Source of the DNA: Clostridia bacterium
GTDB lineage: Bacteria > Bacillota > Clostridia > CAKSNL01 > HGM11501
Direction: 5' to 3'
NCBI GenBank assembly: GCA_900766735.1
Contig: CAAFWO010000026.1
Coordinates: 1-46,418, forward strand
Length of the DNA: 46,418 bases
The position numbers were made by a program, and so were the translations under genes. Numbering within the stretch: the first letter of the stretch is position 1; each line of letters starts with the position of its first letter. Below the pieces are notes generated by a model. It saw only the letters and a program-made list of their open reading frames with translations. It was not told the DNA's origin and made no database searches. Shown here piece after piece: positions 34,797 to 42,997 of this stretch.

Positions 34797-36968
34797 TTAA
34801 TCGAGCTTGAGGCCGGAAAGCGCGTCGGCAAGCGAGCTCGTCGCAAAATTCTCGGTCTTCTGTTTATTCATATAGCGCGCGACCTCGCGCTTGTTGAGCG
34901 AGCTTTTCTGCTCTGCAAGCTTCTTTGTAAAGGACGCGTATTTCTCTCTGAATCCGCATCGGCAGACGAGAGTCTTTTTCTCGCCCTCGCCGACCAAATC
35001 AAGCTTTTTGCGGCACTCGGGACAGCAGAGACCTGTGACCTTTAATAAGCTTTCGCGGTATCCGCAATCGCGGTCGCGGCACACAAGGCTCTTTCCGTGC
35101 TTGCCCGAAACCTCCAAAAGCGGCTCTCCGCAGATGGGACACCGCTCCTTCGTGACGTTGGAGTGGCGGAACTTCTCGTCGCTTAACACGACCTCGGAAA
35201 CGAGGTTTTTTGCATAAGTGCGCATTTTGCCGATGTAGTCGGACTTTTTCTCCGCGCCGCGGCTGATTTTTGAAAGCTCCGTCTCCCACTCGGCGGTGAG
35301 GAGCGGACTTTTTAAGTCCGGCGGCACGATGCGGATAAGCTCCGTGCCCTTCTGCGTCGGGTAAATGGACTGTCCCTGCTTTTCGGCATAGCCCGTGGAG
35401 AATATCTTCTCGATGATGTCCGCGCGCGTTGCCGGAGTGCCGAGTCCGCCCGTTTCTTCAAGCGTGCTCTTCATCTCCTTCATGTCGCCGGATAAGAATG
35501 CGCCCGGGTGCTCCATGGCGGAAAGAAGCGTCGCCTCGGTAAATCGCGCCGGGGGCTTGGTCTTGCCCTCGGTGAGGACGGCCTTTTTGACGGGGAGAGT
35601 GTCTCCGGTCTTTAACGGCGGAAGGTTCTCCTCCGCCTCTTCGGCCTCCTCTTCGTCCTCTGCCTTGGAGACCGCCAAAAATCCGGCCTCTTTTATTACA
35701 GAACCCGTCGCGGCGAATTTTTCGCCCTCAATCTCGGCCTCGAGCGAGACCTTGTCATACACCGCGTCGGGAAGCAGCGCCGATAAAAACCTCGTCACGA
35801 CAAGGGTATAGACGTTCAGCTCCTCGCTCGTGAGCGCGGCAAGGTCCAAAAACTGGTCGGTCGGGATGATCGCGTGGTGGTCAGTCACCTTGGCCGAATC
35901 GACGAACCTTTTGGTCGGCACGATACCGCGCTTGATGACAAGGCCCGCCGCGGTGCGGAAACGGTCAACCGCGACGGATTTTACACGCCCCATGAGCGTG
36001 GGCACGATGTCGTCCGAAATGTAGCGCGAGTCGGTTCTCGGATAGGTCAAAAGCTTGTGCGTTTCGTAAAGCCTTTGCATGATGGAAAGCGTCTGCTTCG
36101 CGCTGTAGCCGAATTTCTTGTTCGCGTCGCGCTGAAGCTCCGTAAGGTCATATAAAAGCGGAGGGGGCGTGCGCGTCTCCTTTTTTGTGACCTTGGTTAT
36201 TTTCGCTGTCTTGCCGGTGATCTTCTTTGCAAGCGCCTCGGCTCTCTCCCTGTCCGATATGCGCGCCGAGCCGTCCGAATTTCTAAAGTGGAGCGTGAAC
36301 GAGCCGACCGACGCGCCCAGAAGGTAAAACTCCTTCGGCACGAATCGGCGGATATCTTCTTCGCGGTTCACGATCATAAAAAGCGTCGGCGTCTGCACTC
36401 TGCCGGCGGAAAGCTGTGCGTTGTGCTTGCAGGTGAGCGCACGGGTAACGTTGAGGCCGACGAGCCAGTCCGCCTCTGCGCGGCTCTGAGCGGCATAGTA
36501 AAGATTGTCATATTCCTTTGCCGGGCGGACGGAGGCAAAGCCTTCTTTTATCGCCTTGTCCGTCTGCGAGGAAATCCAGAGCCGTTTAACGGGCTTTTTA
36601 AATCCGGCCTTCTCGATTATCCAGCGCGCCACAAGCTCGCCCTCGCGCCCCGCGTCCGTCGCGATGACGAGCTCAGATACCGCATCACTTTTTAAAAGCG
36701 CGGCGACAGCCTTATATTGCTTTGACGTTTCTTTGATGACGACGAGCTTCATCTTTTCCGGCATAATGGGGAGCGATTCGAGCGACCATTTTTTGTATTC
36801 GTCGCCGTAGGCCTCCGGGTCTGCCAGGGTGACGAGGTGCCCCAGCGCCCAGGTCACTATGTATTTATCGCCCTCAAAATATCCGTCTCTTTTTATCTTG
36901 CAGCCGAGCACCCGGGCAATCTCGCGCCCGACGGACGGCTTTTCCGCAAGTACCAGTGTTTTTGCCAT
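34797..36968 (-). CDS. topB: DNA topoisomerase III
   Basis: About 723 residues. Type IA topoisomerase that passes single strands and resolves linked DNA. TOPRIM domain at the N terminus (KTLVLAEKPSVGREIARVLG and ATDAGREGELVARWI), the active-site tyrosine in LLTYPRTDSRYISDD, and ETGGLGTPATRADIIEKIF near the end of the core. Two C-terminal zinc-binding segments follow (CPICGEPLL...CRDRDCGYRE and CCPECRKKL...CRCGFREK). The ATG at 36968 has GGAG eight bases before it; a GTG three codons upstream overlaps that site. It has a clear promoter. Confidence 0.95.
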   Translation of the reverse strand: MAKTLVLAEKPSVGREIARVLGCKIKRDGYFEGDKYIVTWALGHLVTLADPEAYGDEYKKWSLESLPIMPEKMKLVVIKETSKQYKAVAALLKSDAVSELVIATDAGREGELVARWIIEKAGFKKPVKRLWISSQTDKAIKEGFASVRPAKEYDNLYYAAQSRAEADWLVGLNVTRALTCKHNAQLSAGRVQTPTLFMIVNREEDIRRFVPKEFYLLGASVGSFTLHFRNSDGSARISDRERAEALAKKITGKTAKITKVTKKETRTPPPLLYDLTELQRDANKKFGYSAKQTLSIMQRLYETHKLLTYPRTDSRYISDDIVPTLMGRVKSVAVDRFRTAAGLVIKRGIVPTKRFVDSAKVTDHHAIIPTDQFLDLAALTSEELNVYTLVVTRFLSALLPDAVYDKVSLEAEIEGEKFAATGSVIKEAGFLAVSKAEDEEEAEEAEENLPPLKTGDTLPVKKAVLTEGKTKPPARFTEATLLSAMEHPGAFLSGDMKEMKSTLEETGGLGTPATRADIIEKIFSTGYAEKQGQSIYPTQKGTELIRIVPPDLKSPLLTAEWETELSKISRGAEKKSDYIGKMRTYAKNLVSEVVLSDEKFRHSNVTKERCPICGEPLLEVSGKHGKSLVCRDRDCGYRESLLKVTGLCCPECRKKLDLVGEGEKKTLVCRCGFREKYASFTKKLAEQKSSLNKREVARYMNKQKTENFATSSLADALSGLKLD

Positions 36969-37003
36969 CTGCTTCACTCCGTTTTCTTATTTGTAACGGA
37001 TAT

Positions 37004-37032
37004 ATTATAACATCCGGAGCCGCTAATGTCAA
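37004..37032 (-). promoter_or_regulatory. Sigma-A promoter for topB
   Basis: On the minus strand perfect TTGACA (37027-37032) and perfect TATAAT (37004-37009) are 17 bases apart, 35 bases before the topB start. Confidence 0.85.
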
Positions 37033-37045
37033 TCGGACCGGATTG

Positions 37046-37074
37046 TTGACAAAAACGGGAAAAAATGTTATTCT
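37046..37074 (+). promoter_or_regulatory. Possible second promoter for the first ECF-cluster unit
   Basis: TTGACA (37046-37051) and TATTCT (37069-37074) are 17 bases apart, back to back with the topB promoter. The block GGGAAAARATGTTATTCT containing the -10 is repeated immediately downstream (to about 37099). Confidence 0.5.
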
Positions 37075-37118
37075 AAAGACGGGAAAAGATGTTATTCTGA
37101 GGCAAATAAAATTTTTTT

Positions 37119-37258
37119 TAATTTTTTGTCCCCATTTCGCGTTTTAAAACGTTTTATATGTAGATGAACACTTAAAAGTGATTCTAAAGGGGGCGAATCC
37201 GATGGTTTAAAATAACAAAACATTGTATTAACAGCTACAAAAGATCAAATTATAAAGG
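37119..37258 (+). repeat. ECF promoter and leader, copy A
   Basis: This ~140-bp stretch is nearly identical to 40580-40715 (copy C). It holds the ECF-type promoter, a CACTTAAAAGTG hairpin, an AAAGGGGG ribosome-like site eight bases before the minimal reading frame ATG GTT TAA, and the shared tail ending in GATCAAATTATA. Confidence 0.9.
37128..37153 (+). promoter_or_regulatory. ECF-type promoter A
   Basis: GTCCCC (37128-37133), 15 bases, ACGTT (37149-37153), preceded by a T-run and followed by TTATA. The same boxes and spacer occur at three other places nearby, and none has a normal -35. Confidence 0.75.
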
Positions 37259-37270
37259 AGCGATAAAAAT

Positions 37271-37381
37271 ATGAAAAAATTATTAGTTATTAAACAGGTT
37301 AAAGTGAATAGCTATAAAAAGTGGAATATGGAAAATGTAGACATATATTTTGATTCGACTATGCAGAACACGGGAGAGTAA
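37271..37381 (+). CDS. 36-residue peptide, possible remnant of a YrpD-like gene
   Basis: A short frame with AAAGGAG ten bases before its ATG, ending one base before the next start region, so it may be coupled to the secreted protein after it. The segment WNMENVDIYFDSTM resembles the end of the YrpD-like domain in the 44205 gene (AKFENAYIYGSAI). In copy C the same leader runs into a full YrpD-like gene at the same point. I infer an internal deletion fused the leader to the last codons; a real small peptide is the alternative. Confidence 0.45.
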   Translation: MKKLLVIKQVKVNSYKKWNMENVDIYFDSTMQNTGE

Positions 37382-37384
37382 TGT

Positions 37385-38347
37385 ATGAAAAAGCTTTTGT
37401 TGGTTTGTATTTTTACAGCAATATTGTTTTCGTATGCGGCTTTTGCACAAACGGAAACAACGCTCACGGCAGTTCCGTTTCCGGTGACGGTGAACGGGCA
37501 GAGGATAGACCAAAGAGACGAGTTTCCGCCTCTTTACCTGAACGGGATCGTCTATCTTCCGACTACCTATAATATGAATAGCTTCGTCGGACTTAGGGTC
37601 GAGTTTTATCCCGACCGCAGAGAGGGCGACAAAAAGGCCGGAAGCATTTTTGTCGGCCTTGACAAGATCACGAGCGATGAATATATTCCGTATAAAAGTG
37701 AGACCGTGGAAAAGATGACGGGCAGGATACAAAACGAGATCATCGCGGTCAATAATTGCTATGCGTCGGACGATATTAAAAACATGGCGAGGGAATATCC
37801 GGTAGTCAACTGCGGCAACGTGCTTTATCTGCCGCTCACCTATGACATAGCGGCGGAAAAGCTGGACTGGAAAATGGAGTTTTCCGGCGAAAAAGGGCTT
37901 GTGGTTGATACAAGAAGCCCGAACAGACCGGTTTTGGATAAGGCGCACAGCGCAGTCGTCGGGGTTTCATCGGCACCGAAGGCGGTTAAGCCGACGAGGT
38001 ATGTTTTCAGCAAAAATGCATATGCCGGCTATCCGCCCGACACTTTCGGAAACGATTATGAATTTCGGTATAAAGAGGTCGGCAAAGATGAAGTGCGGTT
38101 TGAAATCGCGCTTTCGGATGCTGACTATTCTCTGAATCAAAGGACGGTCACAGGCCGCGACCGGACACAGAAGGACTGCACGCCCGAGCTTTCGGACGAC
38201 GGCATTATGACATTGCACGCCGTTCGCTCGGTATGCAACGAAAAGGGCGCGTATGTCGGCGGCGAAAATGTTGTGCTGACGATCGATATGAAAGCCGGCA
38301 AGCTTCTCGGCATAAAAAGCGAAGGCGTGATCTATTTTGAAAAATAA
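37385..38347 (+). CDS. Secreted protein with two divergent stalk-like (PLT) repeats
   Basis: 320 residues with a signal peptide (MKKLLLVCIFTAILFSYAAF). Two repeats follow: FPVTVNGQRIDQ with PPLYLNGIVYLPTTYN (about 30-70), and a second with YPVVNCGNVLYLPLTYDIA then LDWKMEF (about 135-175). The pattern of a short strand, YLPLTY, a helix and a (W) strand mirrors the TYVPVR...LGAKVEW layout of stalk domains, so I read them as a divergent form. The C-terminal half (about 195-320) is a separate unrecognised domain. It lies under ECF promoter A. Function unknown. Confidence 0.75.
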   Translation: MKKLLLVCIFTAILFSYAAFAQTETTLTAVPFPVTVNGQRIDQRDEFPPLYLNGIVYLPTTYNMNSFVGLRVEFYPDRREGDKKAGSIFVGLDKITSDEYIPYKSETVEKMTGRIQNEIIAVNNCYASDDIKNMAREYPVVNCGNVLYLPLTYDIAAEKLDWKMEFSGEKGLVVDTRSPNRPVLDKAHSAVVGVSSAPKAVKPTRYVFSKNAYAGYPPDTFGNDYEFRYKEVGKDEVRFEIALSDADYSLNQRTVTGRDRTQKDCTPELSDDGIMTLHAVRSVCNEKGAYVGGENVVLTIDMKAGKLLGIKSEGVIYFEK

Positions 38348-38358
38348 ATGAAAGCATG

Positions 38359-38382
38359 ACCGGCCGCTTTTGCGGCCGGCCG
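38359..38382 (+). terminator. GC-rich hairpin after the first PLT gene
   Basis: CCGGCCGC-TTTT-GCGGCCGG lies about 12 bases after the stop. The following T-run is interrupted, so it is a weaker terminator than others here. Confidence 0.6.
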
Positions 38383-38390
38383 ATTATTCC

Positions 38391-38468
38391 TTTTATTCCG
38401 TAAAAACATCCGAAAAAATTTTTAAAATTTTTGTCCCCATTTTGCGTTTTAAAACGTTTTATATGTAA
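38391..38468 (+). repeat. ECF promoter repeat, copy B
   Basis: From TTCCTTTTATTCCGTAAAAA through the promoter to TTTTATATGTA, this matches 40547-40622 with few changes, then diverges immediately after the -10. It marks one duplication boundary. Confidence 0.85.
38433..38458 (+). promoter_or_regulatory. ECF-type promoter B
   Basis: GTCCCC (38433-38438), 15 bases, ACGTT (38454-38458), 34 bases before the WG-PLT gene start. Confidence 0.75.
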
Positions 38469-38491
38469 GGGGGTTAAGAAAGGAGCACGCC

Positions 38492-40540
38492 ATGAAAAAA
38501 CTGATAATTTTTTTATTCGCTTTTATTTCTCTTTTTGCCGTAACGGCTTTTGCCGGAGAGGCGGAGATCAAATGGATATCCGCTGAGGGGAATTTTTCGG
38601 TTTATCCGTTTTCAGAGTATGGAGCGGCGTCGTTTCGGTCTGACGGCAAGGCCGGGATCATCGGCTCTGACGGGGAAATTATAGTGCCGGCAATCTATGA
38701 TCACGCGGATGTGTTTTCCCAAGGCGCTTACCTTGTGTATTCCGGCGGTTCGAAAACGGTTATCCGCGCGGACGGGAGCTTGATTTTCGACGCGTCGCGC
38801 TATAGGAGCATCAATATGGCAAAGAACGGGCTTTCGCAGGTTTGGATAGGCGAGAAGGCAGGGATCATCGGTCTTTCGGGCGAGGTGATATTGCCGTGCG
38901 AATATGAAAGGATCGGTTTTTTCAGCTCCGGGCTTATCTGGGCGGAAAAGGACGGCGTGTACAGCCTCTATAGTAAAGACGGAAGCCTTATAAGAACAGG
39001 CTATACATCGGTTGAAAATAGAGGGTCGGACTCGCTCGCCGCGGTCGGGAAGGACGGCGCATTCGGAATAATCGACCGTTTCGGCGAGGAGATAGTTCCT
39101 TTAATATACCCCGGGGCGATGGTGTGCGGAGAATACATTGCCGCGGTGCTTTCCGGCGGCTGGAAATATGTCAATTCAAAGGGCGGGATTATCAAAAGCG
39201 TGTACTTTGAATATCCCGGGAGCTTCTCAGAGGGGCTTGCCCCGGTGCTCTTTGAAGGAAAATACGGATATGTGAACGAGGCCGGCGAGCTTGTGATAGG
39301 GTATAAATACGATTATGCGACAGGCTTTAAGAACTCTATGGCTTGCGTTTCCGATTCGGAGGGAAGCCATATCATTGACAAAAACGGCAATGTGAAAATC
39401 ACGGCGGGAGAGTACGGCATCTCGTTAAGGTTCGGAGTGCCGGTCGCAGAGTATTGGGAGAATTCTCCGGGACTTGGCACACCGGGAAGCCTTAAGGCGA
39501 TATTGTCGGACAACGGTGAATTCCTCACGGGATTTGACTATTACGACATCGGAGAATTTGAAGACGGCGTAGCGATTGCAGTGAACAAAGACGGAAAATA
39601 CGGTCTTGTTAAAAAAAGCGGGGATGAGATTACCGCATTTGACTTTGACGGTATCGTCCGCTCCGGCAGGAACAAATTTATGGCGTATAAAGAAGGCAAG
39701 GGCGCGGTCATAACGGTGAGGGAAGAAATCTCTGTTGATATTGCCGCGTTCCGAATGAATATAAATCACGAAATTTTCAATTCGGACAACAGGTTTCTTC
39801 CGCGCGAAGGAAGCCTTGAGGGGCTTTCGAACGATATGTCGCTGTGCGAATATCCGGCGGTGATGTATGAAAATATCACCTATCTTCCGCTGACATATTA
39901 TAACTGCGCTTTACTGGGACTTACATTAGAGGCGGAGGACAATAAAGTCCTGATAAAACAGGCGAACAGTGATTTTCCGGCAGAGTATTTAAAAGACCAA
40001 TCGGGCGAGAAAAAAGAAAGAATAACGGTAACGGCTTGCCCGTTTGATTTAAATATCTTCGGCAAGGACTATTCGGACGAAAAATACCCGGCGCTTTTTT
40101 ATAAAAACATCGTTTACCTTCCTTTGACATGGAACGTGATAGACGGCATTATGCACTGGGACTATAGCTTCGGCGAAAACGGGATCGAGCTTTACACGGA
40201 TAGCTACTACTATTACTCCGAGGGAGATTCAACTTATGAGCTTTCGGATAGCGGAACGAGGGCATCAACGTCATACGGAAAAACTTATTACAGGAAAGAC
40301 GGGAAAGCGGTTTTCGCGGCATTGTATCATCAGAGGATAGGCGGCCCGACAGGAGAAAATATGACCGTTTTTAACGGAGATAAAGAGTATAAAATCCCCG
40401 GCTGTACTGGGTACGGGCAGAAAAAAGGGCCGGTGTTTTTGACAGACGGGGAGTGGATATATACCACCCATTCGGACTATACACGCTTCGGTAAGTGCAA
40501 GATCAGTATATCCACCGGCGAGATAATCTATGAAGAGTGA
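38492..40540 (+). CDS. Secreted WG-repeat protein fused to PLT repeats
   Basis: 682 residues with a signal peptide (MKKLIIFLFAFISLFAVTAF). Residues ~30-410 are WG repeats, such as GKAGIIGSDGEIIVPAIYD, EKAGIIGLSGEVILPCEYE, AFGIIDRFGEEIVPLIY and GKYGYVNEAGELVIGYKYD. From about residue 420 it is a PLT protein (YPAVMYENITYLPLTYYN and YPALFYKNIVYLPLTWN) almost identical to the separate gene at 41487. The fused half lacks its own signal peptide, which suggests recombination placed a PLT gene behind a WG gene. It is read from ECF promoter B after AAGGAGC. Surface location is likely; role unknown. Confidence 0.8.
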   Translation: MKKLIIFLFAFISLFAVTAFAGEAEIKWISAEGNFSVYPFSEYGAASFRSDGKAGIIGSDGEIIVPAIYDHADVFSQGAYLVYSGGSKTVIRADGSLIFDASRYRSINMAKNGLSQVWIGEKAGIIGLSGEVILPCEYERIGFFSSGLIWAEKDGVYSLYSKDGSLIRTGYTSVENRGSDSLAAVGKDGAFGIIDRFGEEIVPLIYPGAMVCGEYIAAVLSGGWKYVNSKGGIIKSVYFEYPGSFSEGLAPVLFEGKYGYVNEAGELVIGYKYDYATGFKNSMACVSDSEGSHIIDKNGNVKITAGEYGISLRFGVPVAEYWENSPGLGTPGSLKAILSDNGEFLTGFDYYDIGEFEDGVAIAVNKDGKYGLVKKSGDEITAFDFDGIVRSGRNKFMAYKEGKGAVITVREEISVDIAAFRMNINHEIFNSDNRFLPREGSLEGLSNDMSLCEYPAVMYENITYLPLTYYNCALLGLTLEAEDNKVLIKQANSDFPAEYLKDQSGEKKERITVTACPFDLNIFGKDYSDEKYPALFYKNIVYLPLTWNVIDGIMHWDYSFGENGIELYTDSYYYYSEGDSTYELSDSGTRASTSYGKTYYRKDGKAVFAALYHQRIGGPTGENMTVFNGDKEYKIPGCTGYGQKKGPVFLTDGEWIYTTHSDYTRFGKCKISISTGEIIYEE

Positions 40541-40562
40541 TTTTCCTTTTATTCCGTAAAAA
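39831..40562 (+). repeat. ~730-bp direct repeat, copy 1
   Basis: Starting at AACGATATGTCGCTGTGCGA, this matches 41640-42381 with scattered substitutions and a few small codon-length differences, running past the stop into ATTTTCCTTTTATTCCGTAA. It encodes the PLT half of the WG fusion. Because the match includes the untranslated tail, it is DNA duplication or gene conversion, not only protein similarity. Confidence 0.95.
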
Positions 40563-40579
40563 CAGCCGAAAAAATTTTT

Positions 40580-40715
40580 AAAATTTTTGTCCCCATATTG
40601 CGTTTTGAAACGTTTTATATGTAGAGGAACACTTAAAAGTGATCCTAAAGGGGGCGAATCCGATGGTTTAAAATAACAAAACATTGTATTAACAGCTACA
40701 AAAGATCAAATTATA
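40580..40715 (+). repeat. ECF promoter and leader, copy C
   Basis: Partner of the copy at 37119-37258. The match ends at GATCAAATTATA and then drops to patches. It contains the same hairpin, AAAGGGGG and ATG GTT TAA (40663-40671). Confidence 0.9.
40589..40614 (+). promoter_or_regulatory. ECF-type promoter C
   Basis: GTCCCC (40589-40594), 15 bases, ACGTT (40610-40614), about 100 bases before the YrpD-like gene. Confidence 0.75.
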
Positions 40716-40717
40716 CG

Positions 40718-41419
40718 ATGAGCGATAAAAATATGAGCGGTATTATATTTCATGAAAAGAGATCAAATCTTAATGATTGTTATAAGGCTTGGGGAAAGGT
40801 GACTCTTCCTACATCGAGCAAAATGTTATATGAGAATCCCCCTACATTTGTAGCATATGCATTATTCGGTTGCCACTGTGTAAATGTAGGAAATTTCGAT
40901 GCCGGCATACAGGTTTGTGAAAAAGGGGTGTATAAACTCTGTTTAAATGGCGGAAATGCACTAAAAAAACCATGGGACGAAAAGCCATTTAGTGCGTCAG
41001 GAGAAAGTACGCTTGAGGTTTTGATTTCAGATAAAAAGGTAACTTTAAGCGCTTTTAATACCACATTGAGTGGAGAATTTAATGATAATATATGGCCGTT
41101 TTTTAATAATAATGGTGTTCAGTTTTGGAAAGAGATGACCATAGGAGTTGGAAAAGACAGGGTTACTGACATGTGGATATCTCCAAATCTCGAAAGAATA
41201 CAGACAGTATTTATGGCAGATTTGATTTTTGATGAAGTAACGGTTAAAAGAAAAAATAACACGGAATGCAGTCTGGATGATAATTGTACAATAACGCAGG
41301 GAACACCCAAGTTAGAATCGGGTTCTACAGGATCGATGCCGTCATGGAGTCAAATGAGATACGGAGGAGTCCCCACATCGGGAGCACGGAATTTCTTTAG
41401 TATAGATTGCAGACCTTAA
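40718..41419 (+). CDS. YrpD-like protein lacking a signal peptide
   Basis: 233 residues, distinctly more AT-rich than its neighbours. The segment AWGKVTLPTSS, then FDAGIQV and VYKLCLNGG, resembles the YrpD pattern I recall (LPSS, DIGFQYS, W-x3-MKVG) and the same places in the 44205 gene, suggesting a concanavalin-like beta-sandwich. Unlike that gene it has no signal peptide. The ATGs at 40718 and 40733 both lack a good ribosome site; 40733 is the position equivalent to the start after leader A. The conserved leader may have recombined into a gene that lost its 5' end. It precedes a PLT gene. Confidence 0.6.
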   Translation: MSDKNMSGIIFHEKRSNLNDCYKAWGKVTLPTSSKMLYENPPTFVAYALFGCHCVNVGNFDAGIQVCEKGVYKLCLNGGNALKKPWDEKPFSASGESTLEVLISDKKVTLSAFNTTLSGEFNDNIWPFFNNNGVQFWKEMTIGVGKDRVTDMWISPNLERIQTVFMADLIFDEVTVKRKNNTECSLDDNCTITQGTPKLESGSTGSMPSWSQMRYGGVPTSGARNFFSIDCRP

Positions 41420-41430
41420 TGACAGTCATA

Positions 41431-41466
41431 AAATAGAGAAGTTCCCTGAAAGGAACTTCTCTATTT
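41431..41466 (+). terminator. Strong hairpin between YrpD-like and PLT genes
   Basis: AAATAGAGAAGTTCC-CTGAAA-GGAACTTCTCTATTT has a perfect 15-bp stem. It ends four bases before the AAGGAGG site of the next gene, so it may be partial, giving less of the second product. Confidence 0.75.
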
Positions 41467-41486
41467 AAGAAGGAGGCGCTCAAAAA

Positions 41487-42359
41487 GTGCGTAGAAGGAT
41501 TTTTTTCATAGCGGTTATTGCTTTTGTTACGGGAATCAACACCGTGATGGCAAAAAATAATATGGCGGTTAATATTGCTACTTTTCCCATAAATATAAAT
41601 CATGAAGAATATAACAACAGTATTGACGTATACCGACCGAACGATATGTCGCTGTGCGAATATCCGGCGGTGATGTATAAAGACATCGCCTATCTTCCGC
41701 TGACATATTATAACTGCGCTTTGCTGGGACTTACATTAGAGGCAGAGGGCAATAAAGTCCTGATAAAACAGGCGAACAGTGATTTTCCGGCAGAGTATTT
41801 AAAAGACCAATCGGGCGATAAAAAAGAAAGAATAACGGTAACGGCTTGCCCGTTTGATTTAAATATCTTCGGCAAGGACTATTTAGACGAAAAATACCCG
41901 GCGCTTTTTTATAAAAACATCGTTTACCTTCCTTTGACATGGAACGTGGTAGACGGCATTATGCACTGGGACTATAGCTTCGGCGAAAACGGGATCGAGC
42001 TTTACACGGACAGCTATTACTATTATTCCGAGGGCGATTCAACTTATGAAAGAGAAGGCCTTCGGATGAGCGCATCGACGTCATACGGCAAAACTTATTA
42101 CAGGAAAGACGGGAAAGCGGTTTTCGCCGAAATATATCATCAGAAGATAGGCGGTCCGGTACTTGGTAATATGACCGTTTTTAACGGAAATGAATCATAT
42201 AATGTCCCCGGGCACACCGGCTATGGGCAAAAGAAAGGACCGGTTTTTTTGACCGACGGGGTGTGGATATTCACCACTCATTCGGACTATGTGCACTATG
42301 GAAAATTCGGCAAGTGCCGTATCAGAATTTCCACGGGCGAAATAATCTATGAAGAGTGA
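41487..42359 (+). CDS. Secreted PLT-repeat protein (second copy)
   Basis: 290 residues from a GTG with AAGGAGG before it. Signal peptide MRRRIFFIAVIAFVTGINTV, then FPININHEEY and the two repeats YPAVMYKDIAYLPLTYYN with LGLTLE, and YPALFYKNIVYLPLTWN with HWDYSFGENGIELY. From about residue 52 to the end it is nearly the same as the PLT half of the 38492 protein, and the DNA is shared as a ~730-bp direct repeat. The stand-alone form with its own signal peptide is probably closer to the ancestor. Role unknown. Confidence 0.8.
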   Translation: MRRRIFFIAVIAFVTGINTVMAKNNMAVNIATFPININHEEYNNSIDVYRPNDMSLCEYPAVMYKDIAYLPLTYYNCALLGLTLEAEGNKVLIKQANSDFPAEYLKDQSGDKKERITVTACPFDLNIFGKDYLDEKYPALFYKNIVYLPLTWNVVDGIMHWDYSFGENGIELYTDSYYYYSEGDSTYEREGLRMSASTSYGKTYYRKDGKAVFAEIYHQKIGGPVLGNMTVFNGNESYNVPGHTGYGQKKGPVFLTDGVWIFTTHSDYVHYGKFGKCRIRISTGEIIYEE

Positions 42360-42381
42360 TTTTCCTTTTATTCCGTAAAAA
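41640..42381 (+). repeat. ~730-bp direct repeat, copy 2
   Basis: Partner of 39831-40562. The similarity starts inside the coding region and ends about 20 bases after the stop at ATTCCGTAAAAACA, where copy 1 leads into ECF promoter C and copy 2 into the sigma-A promoter of the ECF sigma gene. Confidence 0.95.
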
Positions 42382-42388
42382 CACAGTG

Positions 42389-42417
42389 TTGACAAAATTT
42401 AGGACAAATGCTATGAT
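42389..42417 (+). promoter_or_regulatory. Sigma-A promoter for the ECF sigma gene
   Basis: TTGACA (42389-42394) and TATGAT (42412-42417), 17 bases apart. The sigma gene is therefore not under the ECF-type promoter seen elsewhere in the cluster. Confidence 0.75.
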
Positions 42418-42484
42418 GTAAGGGAAAGGGGACGAAACAAAGTCCCTATCGCCACAGTTCAGGTTTATATGAGGAGGACATGAG

Positions 42485-42997
42485 ATGGCGCTTTTCCACA
42501 TCACAGGGCGTACGAAGGCGGAGCGGCTCTATAACGCATACGGACGGCTGATGTATAAGACCGCGTTTGACATTTTAGGCAACAGCCACTTGTCGGAGGA
42601 CGCGGTGCACGAGTCGTTCGTCCGCATTATAAAGATCATTGACAAAATTGACGAGGAAAACACGGACAGGACAAAGAGCTTTCTCGTGATCATTTCAAGA
42701 AACGTATCGCTCGATATGCTGAGAAAACGAAAAAAAGAAACTGAAGCGGAGGATATTCCCGATCCGTCGCCGGGGGTAGACGAGATCGTTATAAACCGCG
42801 ACACGCTGAAAAGAACGGCGGAGGCGATACGCGCGCTTGACCCGAAGTACCGCGACGTGCTCCTCTCTGTCCGCGTGCACAATTTAAGCCGCAGGGAAAC
42901 CGCCGAAATGTTCGGCATCAGCGAGGAGACCGTGAAAAAACGGCTCACCCGCGCGAAAGAAAAACTTAAGGAGGTGATTGAGTGTGAAAAAGTATGA
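42485..42997 (+). CDS. ECF-type RNA polymerase sigma factor
   Basis: 170 residues. Sigma region 2 spans about residues 17-85 (YGRLMYKTAFDILGNSHLSE, DAVHESFVRI, RNVSLDMLRKRKKE) and region 4 about 115-165 (LDPKYRDVLLSVRVHNLSRR and GISEETVKKRLTRAKEKL). Region 1 and most of region 3 are absent, which defines the ECF group. The ATG follows GAGGAGGAC-like sequence. The next gene begins within its 3' end, the usual sigma/anti-sigma coupling. It probably reads the four GTCCCC-N15-ACGTT promoters around it; this is inferred from proximity and promoter type. Confidence 0.92.
   Translation: MALFHITGRTKAERLYNAYGRLMYKTAFDILGNSHLSEDAVHESFVRIIKIIDKIDEENTDRTKSFLVIISRNVSLDMLRKRKKETEAEDIPDPSPGVDEIVINRDTLKRTAEAIRALDPKYRDVLLSVRVHNLSRRETAEMFGISEETVKKRLTRAKEKLKEVIECEKV

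Noticed and set aside
41431..41466. Insertion-sequence end formed by the 15-bp inverted repeat
   Set aside because: There is no transposase, no second copy at a plausible distance, and the position between two genes suits a transcription hairpin.
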